A DNA stretch of 64,000 bases, from NCBI RefSeq assembly GCF_037325665.1, contig NC_090255.1, positions 187,001-251,000 of the forward strand, in the 5' to 3' direction. The position numbers were made by a program, and so were the translations under genes. The first letter of the stretch is position 1. Every line of letters begins with the position of its first letter. The notes under the pieces were generated by a model. It saw only the letters and a list, made by a program, of their open reading frames with translations. It ran no database searches and was not told the origin of the DNA. Positions 26,601 to 39,400 of the stretch are shown in pieces. The stretch comes from Littorina saxatilis (taxonomy: Eukaryota; Mollusca; Gastropoda; Littorinimorpha; Littorinidae).

Positions 26601-29600
26601 TTTGTCAGACATGGAAACTTAATAACTATTACCTGTGTTTGTCAGACATGGAGACGTGATAACTGTTACCTGTGTTTGTCAGACATAGAGACGTGATAAC
26701 TGTTACCTGTGTTTGTCAGACATGGAAACTTAATAACTATTACCTGTGTTTGTCAGACATGGAAACTTAGTAACTGTTACCTGTGTTTGTCAGACATGGA
26801 GACTTGATAACTGTTACCTGTGTTTGTCAGACATAGAGACTTGATAACTGTTACCTGTTAGTCAGACATAGAGACTTGATGAATATTACCTGTGTTTGTC
26901 AGACATGGAGACTTGATAACTGTTACCTGTGTTTGTCAGACATAAAGACTTGATAACTGTTACCTGTGTTTGTCAGACATAGAGACTTGATAACTGTTAC
27001 CTGTGTTTGTCAGACATAGAGACTTGATGAATATTACCTGTGTTTGTCAGACATGGAAACTTAATAACTGTTACCTGTGTTTGTCAGACATGGAGACTTG
27101 ATAACTGTTACCTGTGTTTGTCTGACATAAAGACTTGATAACTGTTACCTGTGTTTGTCAGACATGGAAACTTAATAACTGTTACCTGTGTTTGTCAGAC
27201 ATAGAGACTTGATAACTGTTACCTGTGTTTGTCAGACATGGAGACTTGATAACTGTTACCTGTGTTTGTCAGACATAGAGACGTGATAACTGTTTCCTGT
27301 GTTTGTCAGACATGGAAACTTAATAACTATTACCTGTGTTTGTCAGACATGGAGACGTGATAACTGTTACCTGTGTTTGTCAGACATAGAGACGTGATAA
27401 CTGTTACCTGTGTTTGTCAGACATGGAAACTTAATAACTATTACCTGTGTTTGTCAGACATGGAAACTTAGTAACTGTTACCTGTGTTTGTCAGACATGG
27501 AGACTTGATAACTGTTACCTGTGTTTGTCAGACATAGAGACTTGATAACTGTTACCTGTTAGTCAGACATAGAGACTTGATGAATATTACCTGTGTTTGT
27601 CAGACATGGAGACTTGATAACTGTTACCTGTGTTTGTCAGACATAAAGACTTGATAACTGTTACCTGTGTTTGTCAGACATAGAGACTTGATAACTGTTA
27701 CCTGTGTTTGTCAGACATAGAGACTTGATGAATATTACCTGTGTTTGTCAGACATGGAAACTTAATAACTGTTACCTGTGTTTGTCAGACATGGAGACTT
27801 GATAACTGTTACCTGTGTTTGTCTGACATAAAGACTTGATAGCTGTTACCTGTGTTTGTCTGACATAAAGACTTGATAACTGTTACCTGTGTTTGTCTGA
27901 CATAGAGACTTGGTAACTGTTACCTGTGTTTGTCAGACATAGAGACTTTGATAACTGTTACCTGTGTTTGTAGAACAAGGAGGCGTCATCACTGTTACCT
28001 GTGCTTACCTCGACAGGTACGGTCCCCATGAGGTGGCCAGGCGTGAAGACTTCAGCATGCAAGGTCAGATCTCGTGTGAGGTCAAGTTCGCGCCCTTCTC
28101 TTGTCGGGTGAGACGGCAGCATGTGCAGGATGGCAGAGAGAAAGATCTTTCCACACAACTCTTGGAGGCTCTGGAGCCCGCAGTCAGACTGGTCAGTCAA
28201 AGAGGTGGGGGGGGGGGGGGGGGGGGGGGGGGAGAGGGGAGAGAAAGATCTTTCCACACAACTCTTGGAGGCTCTGGAGCCCGCAGTCAGACTGGTCAGT
28301 CAAAAGGGGGGTGGGTGGGGGGGGGGGGGGGGCGGTAAAGGGAGAGAGTCTTCTGTCTGGGTGTCTTTAAAGGGGGGTCCTTTGTAATGGGACATGATGA
28401 AGGGGTGTCATTTAACCATTTGCTTTTCTTGTTTGACAAGAAAACTTGTGCCTCATTGTTCGTCACTTGGTTCGACAGGAAAACTGGGTGGGGAGATCAT
28501 ATCTCAATCGGTAGCGGCGCATGCTTTGAAACCAGTTTGTCGCTATTGGTGTGGTTCAACCCCCACATTCGGCAAGGGATTCTTTTCCCAGAGTCAACTT
28601 TGTGCAGACTCTCCTCGGTGTATGAACACCCCCATGTGTGCACGGCAAAGATTCAGGTTCACAGCGAAAGCCTCAGTGCTTCGAAACACAAACACACGCA
28701 TGATGGAAAAAGGAACACAAATCGGTTAGCGCCGTAGTTTGCAACTCGCCTTCCCCAGTGTGAAAGCAGCTTCAATTTCCATGATGGTAATCTGACACTG
28801 TAACAGGACTACATGGTACCTTATACTACCTTATCCTTATTCTACCTTATCCTTATACTACCTTATCCTTATACTACCTTATCCTTATACTACCTTATCC
28901 TTATTCTACCTTATCCTTATTCTACCTTATCCTTATTCTACCTTATCCTTATACAACCTTATCCTTATACTACCTTATCCTTATTCTACCTTATCCTTAT
29001 TCTACCTTATCCTTATACAACCTTATCCTTATTCTACCTTATCCTTATACTACCTTATCCTTATACTACCTTATCCTTATTCTACCTTATCCTTATTCTA
29101 CCTTATCCTTATACTACCTTATCCTTATTCTACCTTATCCTTATTCTACCTTATCCTTATACTACCTTATCCTTATACTACCTTATCCTTATACTACCTT
29201 ATCCTTATACTACCTTATCCTTATACTACCTTATCCTTATTCTACCTTATCCTTATTCTACCTTATCCTTATTCTACCTTATCCTTATTCTACCTTATCC
29301 TTATTCTACCTTATCCTTATTCTACCTTATCCTGATCCTTAACCTTATGCTTATTGTGTTTGACAGGACTCCTTCCCCAAATCGCAGGTGGATGTCTTCG
29401 TGACGGTGCTGGAAAATGACGGCAGTGGTGAGTGAAGAACTCTTCTCTTGTGCTTGCGTTTAGTATACAGTATAGACCGGTCGTAAGAAACCCGTGGGGA
29501 CCCAAACTTTAGGTTTCTTATATCCGGTGTTTTCTGTAACCGGTTTGACCGGATATAAGAAAAATATTGCAAGTCGACTTTCTTATAACCAGTCAATCGT

Positions 29601-32600
29601 TTTTTCTATGTAAAATGGATGTTTTCACACTATGTTCGCCTTTACTTGTTTTTGTATGTTTAAATTGTTTTACAGTCGAGATCGCTTTACACGAAATGAA
29701 AGGGACCAAAATTGTTGTTTGAGTTAACGTTTTTTCGCGATAACGAAAATGATCAAACTATTTTGAAATCGGTTTACTTGCAGCGATGTTCGCGAAACTC
29801 GTTTGAACTGCTGACGCGATTCGGTTTCAGCTTTCGGTTTGAACGGAAGTAATCTTTTGTGTAAGAATACAGCCCGCATCTTCTTATGGTTAACTTCGCA
29901 GGAGTCTGACTTTCGGGTCGCTTCATTTCTCTGACAGCGAATAAAAGGCTCTATTTCCAAAGGAAGCCGCTTTTTTCCGTGTTTTGACGGGCCAATGAAG
30001 TGATGAAATGATTAAAGCATAGAAGATACCCGTTTTAAGTATAAACGCTTCAACAGAGTTGATCGGGGCTGACCAACCGAACAAACGCGCGTAAGCCTCA
30101 CTGGACTGTAAATCTTATCCAATCCAATCCAAGCTGCCGACCCTCCGCCAGACACACATTAATACTGGGGGAAAATAAATAATTACTGGGCAGTAAAAAT
30201 AAATACCGGGCGGTAGTTAAACGACAGTTTGACTTTAAAGGAGACAATGTTGCAGCTTTTTCAAGAATACGGGCCCTGATCTAAAACAGTGACCGTTGTC
30301 AATGTGTTGTTACAGCTTTGTCAGCATGACCGTTGTCAATGTGCTGTTACAGCTTTGTCAGCAGCAATAATACCATGACCATTGTCAATATGTTGTTACA
30401 GCTTTGTCACCAGCAATAATACCATGACCATTGTCAATATGTTGTTACAGCTTTGTCACCAGCAATAATACCATGACCATTGTCAATGTTGTTACAGCTT
30501 TGTCACCAGCAATAATACCATGACCATTGTCAATGTGTTGTTACAGCTTTGTCAGCAGCAATAATACCATGACCGTTGTCCATGTGTTGTTACAGCTTTG
30601 TCTGCGGCGATAACGTGTGCGTCTCTGGCTCTGGCTGATGCTGGCATCGAGATGTACGACCTGGTCGTAGCCTGCACTGCGGTGAGTTTTGTCACACGGT
30701 GTGTGCAATAATGATTAATTCTGTGTGCAATAATGATTAATTCTGTGTGCAATAATGATTAATTCTGTGTGCAATAATGATTAATTCTGTGTGCAATAAT
30801 GATTAATTCTGTGTGCAATAATGATTAATTCTGTGTGCAATAATGATTAATTCTGTGTGCAATAATGATTAATTCTGTGTGCAATAATGATTAATTCTGT
30901 GTGCAATAATGATTAATTCTGTGTGCAATAATGATTGTCTTGTATCTCTATCAGGGTAATTACACAGCCTGGTTGTAGCATGAACTGCAGTGAGTCTTGT
31001 CACACGGTGTGTGCAATAATAATTGATTCTGTGGGGTACTACTTGTCTCCGAAAATCCCTGAAAAGCCCATCTAGACTAACTAAATCTATCTTCAAAGTG
31101 AAGTATTGGACATGCCTGTGAAAAGTAAGCCCGATTCATGCTACATGCTTACTGCCTTTCATGCCTGGTGGCGTGTAGGGCAGCGACAAGCCTGATTCAT
31201 GCTACATGCACCCTTATATTTGTGTTGAGAGCCGGATTTTTGACGAAATCGATGCATCAATTTCAATGCAAGGGAGGTAACTCTTGTTACTCGAAAGCAC
31301 AAGTATTGATGACGTCATGTGATTAGTGCTTCCGCTCCTTCGTAAATCCTCGCACAAACACGAAAATAAAGCCATGAACGGTGAAAGTTGCAAATATAAG
31401 TCATGATTGCAAGCAATTATGTAACAAAACACGATCTAAGGACAAATTTTCTTAATTTCTGATGAGGTTTTCGGGGGTTTTCGGGGGTTTTCGGAGACAA
31501 GTAGTACCGATTCTGTGTGCAATAATGATTGATTCTGTGTGCAATAATGATTGATTCTGTGTGCAATAATGATTGTCTTGTATCTCTATCAGGATAATTA
31601 CACAGCCTGGTTGTAGCTTGCAAAGCGCTGAGTATTGAGTATTATCACACGTTGTGTGCAGTAATGATTCATTAACTGTTATCAGGGTCAAAATCGGTGC
31701 AGCCGTTTCAGAGCCTGTCGTCAGCATACACACATGCAAACACACAAATGCACATGCACACGCAGAAACCAGCTTTATGTAGCAGATGACTTGGTAGAGT
31801 TGAACTCTTGTTACCTATGTCTGGAACCGGCACGGTTGGCCTAGTGGTAAGGCGTCCGCCCCGTGATCGGGAGGTCGTGGGTTCGAACCCCGGCCGGGTC
31901 ATACCTGAGACTTTAAAATTGGCAATCTAGTGGCTGCCCCGCGTGGCGTCTGGCATTATGGGGTTAGTGCTAGGACTGGTTGGTCCGGTGTCAGAATAAT
32001 GTGACTGGGTGAGACATGAAGCCTGTGCTGCGACTTCTGTCTTGTGTGTGGCGCACGTTATATGTCAAAGCAGCACCGCCCTGATATGGCCCTTCGTGGT
32101 CGGCTGAGCGTTAAGCAAAAAAAAAACAACCTATGTCTGGTGTCAGGGTGCTTGTGTTGTCATAGTTGAACTCTTATTGAGTCACTTGAGAAAAAGTGAC
32201 TCTATGTAATCGGTCAGTGTTAGTCTGTCCGGCCGGCCGGCCGGCCTGCCGGCCGTCCGGCCGGCCGGCCGTCTGGCCGGCCGGCCGTCCGTAGACACCA
32301 CCTTAACGTTGGACTTTTCTCGGAAACTATCAAAGCGATCGGGCTCATATTTTGTTTAGTCGTGACCTCCAATGACCTCTACACTTTAACGATGGTTTCG
32401 TTGACCTTTGACCTTTTTCAAGGTCACAGGTCAGCGTCAAAGGAAAAATTAGACATTTTATATCTTTGACAAAGTTCATCGGATGTGATTGAAACTTTGT
32501 AGGATTATTCTTTACATCAAAGTATTTACATCTGTAGCCTTTTACGAACGTTATCAGAAAAACAAGGGAGATAACTAGCCTTTTCTGTTCGGCAACACAC

Positions 32601-33836
32601 AACTTAACGTTGGGCTTTTCTCGGAAACTATAAAAGTGACCGGGCTCAAATTTTATGTGAACGTGACTCCCAGTGACCTCTACACTTTGACGTCTGCTTT
32701 GGTGACCTTTGACCTTTTTCAAGGTCACAGGTATGTCTTGAAGGAAAAAAATTGAAATATCATATCTCTGAAACTATTCATCGGATTTGATTCAAACTTT
32801 ATAGGATTATTCTTTACATCAAATTATTTACATCTGTATTGTGTTGTGAATAGCAATTTCTTCCTGTCCATCTGATGCCTCATATAATATTCAGAACTGC
32901 GAAAGTGACTCGATCGAGCGTTTGCTCTTCTTGTTACCTACTAGCAGTTAAGCCCGGCTTCGCCCGGGAGTAAGCGGAGCCCTGTAGCAATTTAAGACGC
33001 TCGCTATCCCATTATCATTAGCTTTACCTCCTTTGTTTGGATACAAAAAAAGAGTTATCTCCCTTACCTTCTAGAAATTTCCGGAACTGTCCAGTTAATT
33101 TTTCATTCTTCATTTCTTCCCCTCATAGGAGCAATAGCGAGTCTCTAATATCACTGGCATGATGTGCTTGCTACAGGTGAACAGTAGGCACTGAACTGGT
33201 CTTGCACCATATAGGCTGTATTCAATAAATGGGAGGTCCATAATCTGAGAAAGGAAACAATGAATCAAGAAACTAAAACCAAGGTGCACATCTGCGGCAC
33301 ACTATCTTGTTCCTGCCTCTTGCCATCTCAGAGGTATGGCGACCACAGACAGACACACACACACACACACTTACATCCATTTTTATATACGAGGGCATGA
33401 GAATTCTCTTCAGTTTTGCAATCGTGCTGATACGCCGCGGCTTCGTGCTTTGATCTGAATACTCCGGAATATGACGTGAACCTGCTGAGGGATGCAGACG
33501 CGGCTTGTGCTTTCATGTGTTGTAGACGAAATGTAGCCCTTTTAGTAGACATGCAGTGATGACATCGAGATTGCTATAATTCTTTTTTCTTTTAGGGGGT
33601 AAGGAAGGGGTTGGTGTGGTGGTGATGGGGTATGATGGGGGTGCTGGGGATGGTGGTTGGGTTGGTGTTGATGATGTAGGGCTAGTGGGAGTGGTAGTTG
33701 TGGAGTCGGCGGTGGTGGTGGGAATGGGGGTGGTGGTGGTGGGGGGGTCGGATCTGGGGATTGAAAGGGGGGGGGGGGGGGGGGCAAGTTTACTTTTTTT
33801 TTTAGAAGAGCCAAGCCACAACTAAAAGTTTCTCTC

Positions 33837-33867
<31 letters not shown>

Positions 33868-36295
33868 CGGAGGAAGATTGGAGGGCTGGCAGCGCAGCGG
33901 CGTCGGCAGCGGCGGTGGTGGTCAGGTGCACATCTTCACAGTCACAGGAGTGCACATGCACGACATCGTCTTCCTGCCCCCTCCCTTCTCGGAGCTTTGG
34001 CGATCACAGAGACCCGGCTTCGCCCGGGGGTGGCCTCAAAAGCATTGAAAGGCATGTGCTGCCCACTGAGAGTGTCACAATATATATTCAATTCCTACTT
34101 ACAGGTACATGGTTTTTATAGAATGAGTTACCTCCCTTTCTTGAGAAAATTCCAGATAATTGACCTGCAGGTTCAACTGATCCTGCTACACCCGTAGATG
34201 CGATGTGTTGGTGTGATAAGAGTTACCTCCTGTCCATGGATAACAAAGCACGAGTTACTTCCCTTAGCTTCTAGAAATTTCTCGAACTGTCCAGTTAATT
34301 TTCTTTCTTCATTTCTTCTCCTTATAGGAGCCATACAGAGTCTCTAATATGCCTGGCATAGTGTGCTTACTACATGTGAACACCAGGCACTGAACTGGCC
34401 TTGCATTATATAGGCTGTATTCAATAAATGGGAGGTCCATAATCTGAGAAAGGAAACAATAAATCAAGAAACTAAAACCCAGGTGCACATCTGCGGCTCC
34501 TAGGGAGTGTGCATGCACGACATCGTCTTCCTGCCCCCTCCCTTCTCGGAGCTTTGGCGATCACAGACAGACACACACACACACACACAGACAGACAGAC
34601 ACTCTCTTTTATTTATATGTATAGATGTCTGGTGTCAGGGTGCTTGTGTTGTCATAGTTGAACTCTTGTTACCTATGTCTGGTGCCAGGGTGCTTGTGTT
34701 GTCATAGTTGAACTCTTATTACCTATGTCTGGTGCCAGGGTGCTTGTGTTGTCATAGTTGAACTCTTGTTACCTATGTCTGGTGCCAGGGTGCTTGTGTT
34801 GTCATACGTAGTTGAACTCTTATTACCTATGTCTGGTGCCAGGGTGCTTGTGTTGTCATAGTTGAACTCTTGTTACCTATGTCTGGTGCCAGGGTGCTTG
34901 TGTTGTCATAGTTGAACTCTTATTACCTATGTCTGGTGTCAGGGTGCTTGTGTTGTCATAGTTGAACTCTTATTACCTATGTCTGGTGCCAGGGTGCTTG
35001 TGTTGTCATAGTTGACCTCTTATTACCTATGTCTGGTGTCAGGGTGCTTGTGTTGTCATAGTTGAACTCTTGTTACCTATGTCTGGTGCCAGGGTGCTTG
35101 TGTTGTCATAGTTGAACTCTTGTTACCTATGTCTGGTGCCAGGGTGCTTGTGTTGTCATAGTTGAACTCTTATTACCTATGTCTGGTGTCAGGGTGCTTG
35201 TGTTGTCATAGTTGACCTCTTGTTACCTATGTCTGGTGCCAGGGTGCTTGTGTTGTCATAGTTGAACTCTTATTACCTATGTCTGGTGCCAGGGTGCTTG
35301 TGTTGTCATAGTTGAACTCTTGTTACCTATGTCTGGTGCCAGGGTGCTTGTGTTGTCATAGTTGAACTCTTGTTACCTATGTCTGGTGCCAGGGTGCTTG
35401 TGTTGTCATAGTTGACCTCTTGTTACCTATGTCTGGTGTCAGGGTGCTTGTGTTGTCATAGTTGACCTCTTATTACCTATGTCTGGTGCCAGGGTGCTTG
35501 TGTTGTCATAGTTGAACTCTTGTTACCTATGTCTGGTGCCAGGGTGCTTGTGTTGTCATAGTTGAACTCTTGTTACCTATGTCTGGTGTCAGGGTACTTG
35601 TGTTGTCATAGTTGAACTCTTGTTACCTATGTCTGGTGTCAGGGTACTTGTGTTGTCATAGTTGAACTCTTGTTACCTATGTCTGGTGCCAGGGTGCTTG
35701 TGTTGTCATAGTTGAACTCTTGTTACCTATGTCTGGTGCCAGGGTGCTTGTGTTGTCATAGTTGACCTCTTGTTACCTATGTCTGGTGTCAGGGTGCTTG
35801 TGTTGTCATAGTTGACCTCTTATTACCTATGTCTGGTGCCAGGGTGCTTGTGTTGTCATAGTTGAACTCTTGTTACCTATGTCTGGTGCCAGGGTGCTTG
35901 TGTTGTCATAGTTGAACTCTTGTTACCTATGTCTGGTGCCAGGGTGCTTGTGTTGTCATAGTTGACCTCTTGTTACCTATGTCTGGTGCCAGGGTACTTG
36001 TGTTGTCATAGTTGAACTCTTGTTACCTATGTCTGGTGTCAGGGTACTTGTGTTGTCATAGTTGAACTCTTATTACCTATGTCTGGTGCCAGGGTGCTTG
36101 TGTTGTCATAGTTGAACTCTTGTTACCTATGTCTGGTGTCAGGGTGCTTGTGTTGTGTTGTTGTCATCCTTCTCCTAACATTCACTGCTGCTTTCACCTA
36201 AAGTCACTTTGTTGTTTGCAGAGAATCCATGGCACTTCCATTCTGGTGGACCCTTCCTTCAGTGAGGAAAACTTGAAAACAGTGAGTCTGAACAT

Positions 36296-36359
<64 letters not shown>

Positions 36360-36365
36360 TCAGAG

Positions 36366-36419
<54 letters not shown>

Positions 36420-39400
36420 CCACACACACTTAGAGACGCAAACACACAAACACACACACAGACACACACACAGACACACACACACACACACACACACTAA
36501 TGCATGCACACATTTTAATCTACTGTACAATCATTAAAAGACTATATTATGTGCGTAAAAGTAGTTTTATTTTTTAGATGGGTTATTGTTGGAGAATGTT
36601 TGAAAGGCCACAATTTGTATCAAATGAGATGTTTGCCTTCAACACCAATATGTATATCGTGTGTGTTATTACAGGTATCGGGTGAAAAGCCAGGTGGACA
36701 GGTAACCTTGGGCTTCATGCCTTCTTTGCGCCAGGTGTCAGCCCTGTGTTACCATGGCGACACTGACCTGGACGTCTTATCACAGGTGACTTGGACTAAT
36801 GTGTGCATTTTCCTCAACACTAGAATCATTCTGGACTCACCTGAGTAATCAACAGTCATAGGAATGGGCAGTGTTCGTCTATATGGACAGCCGTCCATCT
36901 GTCCATCAACAACAAAATCAATGTTGAAGTTTACTCAAATGTTTTTGAAGCTACATAAAGCTTTGAAACTTGATAAAATAGCAGGGTTTCATTACCTCCA
37001 AACATGACCCCAGTCATTGTGTTGTGTTGGTATAACAATGTGTTGAGTTGTGTTGTGTTAACACTGTGTTGTTGTATCATTCCAGGCCACACAGCGGTGC
37101 CAGAGCACGTGTCACAAGCTGTATCAAGTTGTATTAACACTGTGTTGTGGTGTGTTAACACTGTGTTGGTGTATCATTTCAGACCACACAGCGGTGCCAG
37201 AGCACGTGTCACAAGCTGTATCAAGTTGTATTAACACTGTGTTGTGGTGTGTTAACGTTGTGATATGTTAACACTGTGTTGTGTCGTTATAACACTGTTT
37301 TGTGTCGTTATAACACTGTTTTGTGTCATGTTAACACTGTGTTGTGTTGTATTTACACTGTGTTGTGGTGTGTTAACACTGTTGTGGTGTGTTAACACTG
37401 TGTTGGTGTATCATTTCAGGCTACACAGCGGTGCCAGAGCACGTGTCACAAGCTGTATCAAGTTGTATTAACACTGTGTTGTGGTGTGTTAACACTGTGT
37501 TGTGGTGTGTTAACACTGTGTTGGTGTATCATTTCAGGCCACACAGCGGTGCCAGAGCACGTGTCACAAGCTGTGTTAACACTGTGTTGGTGTATCATTT
37601 CAGACCACACAGCGGTGCCAGAGCACGTGTCACAAGCTGTATCAAGTTGTATTAACACTGTGTTGTGGTGTGTTAACACTGTGTTGGTGTATCATTTCAG
37701 ACCACACAGCTGTGCCAGAGCACGTGTCACAAGCTGTATCAAGTTGTGTTAACACTGTGTTGTGGTGTGTTAACACTGTGTTGGTGTATCATTTCAGACC
37801 ACACAGCGGTGCCAGAGCACGTGTCACAAGCTGTATCAAGTTGTAGTAACACTGTGTTGTGTTGTAGTAACACTGTGTTGTGTTGTAGTAACACTGTTGT
37901 GTTGTAGTAACACTGTGTTGTGTTGTGGTAACACTGTGTTGTAGTAACACTGTTGTGTTGTAGTAACACTGTGTTGTGTTGTAGTAACACTGTGTTGTGT
38001 TGTGTTAACACTGTGTTGTGTTGTATTAACACTGTGTTGTGTTGTATTAACACTGTGTTGTATTGTGTTAACACTGTGTTGTGTTGTATTTACACTGTGT
38101 TGTGTTGTATTAACACTGTGTTGTGGTGTGTTAACACTGTGTTGTGGTGTGTTAACACTGTGTTGTGGTGTATTAACACTGTGTTGTGTGTTAACACTGT
38201 GTTGTGTTAACACTGTGTTGGTGTATCATTTCAGGCCACACAGTGGTGCCAGAGCACGTGTCACAAGCTGTATCAACTTGTGTTAACACTGTGTTGTTGT
38301 GTGTTAACGTTATGTTAACACTGTGTTGTGTCGTGTTAACACTGTGTTGGTGTATCATTTTAGGCCACACAGCGGTGCCAGGACATGTGTCACAAGCTGT
38401 ATCAAGTTGTATTAACACTGTGTTGTGGTGTGTTAACACTGTGTTGTGGTGTGTTAACACTGTGTTGGTGTATCATTTCAGAACACACAGCGGTGCCAGA
38501 GCACGTGTCACAAGCTGTATCAAGTTGTATTAACACTGTGTTGTGGTGTGTTAACACTGTGTTGGTGTATCATTTCAGACCACACAGCGGTGCCAGAGCA
38601 CGTGTCACAAGCTGTATCAAGTTGTATTAACACTGTGTTGTGGTGTGTTAACACTGTGTTGGTGTATCATTTCAGACCACACAGCGGTGCCAGAGCACGT
38701 GTCACAAGCTGTATCAAGTTGTATTAACACTGTGTTGTGGTGTGTTAACACTGTGTTGGTGTATCATTTCAGACCACACAGCGGTGCCAGAGCACGTGTC
38801 ACAAGCTGTATCAACTTGTGTTAACACTGTGTTGTGGTGTGTTAACACTGTGTTGGTGTATCATTTCAGACCACACAGCGGTGCCAGGACACGTGTCACA
38901 AGCTGTATCAAGTTGTATTAACACTGTGTTGTGATATGTTAACACTGTGTTGTGGTGTGTTAACACTGTGTTGGTGTATCATTTCAGACCACACAGCGGT
39001 GCCAGAGCACGGGTCACAAGCTGTATCAAGTTGTATTAACACTGTGTTGTGGTGTGTTAACGTTGTGATATGTTAAAGGTGGTCGTCTACATTTTTGCTT
39101 TTTTTCAATAATCTTATGGTTAGATTTCACTAAAAAGTTATGTCAGATGATGAATGAACCATGGGGAAAAAAGTTATAGAAAAAAAAATATATGTAAAAA
39201 AAGATTTTATTTTTGGGTAGCGTGACTCACGCTTCCAATATTTTGTTTTCTGTTTGCTGAGAACATGTGCTTTGCCTAAAAATACTGACCAATCAAATTC
39301 ATGTCACTATGCTTATAGCCACGCCCAAACAAGTGCAGCAACAGTTTGACACTGGAGCGCTGTCCACGCTTTTTTTTAAACGCACGAAATGCACGGGATT

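Larger units (their letters stand above)
31798..36160. repeat. 50-bp minisatellite, more than 30 copies, with three insertions
   Basis: Units AGTTGAACTCTTGTTACCTA plus TGTCTGGTGCCAGGGTGCTT and ten more bases. The main block is 34625-36160. One or two copies lie at 31798-31824 and 32129-32178, and a trace at 32932-32940. So a SINE, a 0.75-kb repeat and a 1.7-kb repeat block all landed in the array. Confidence 0.9.

Noticed and set aside
27964-28016. Upstream extension of EXOSC6 exon 4 (VEQGGVITVTC)
   Set aside because: Joining exon 3 at 28017 gives the family sequence CAVYGPHE in frame. The extension is a degenerate copy of the intron repeat.
28813-29403. 196-codon frame YLILILPYPYTTLSL
   Set aside because: Translation of the 16-bp intron repeat running into exon 5 in the wrong frame.
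31829-31902. A functional tRNA gene
   Set aside because: A and B boxes are present but the sequence continues into a SINE body with tail and target duplication; the anticodon arm does not fold as a normal tRNA.
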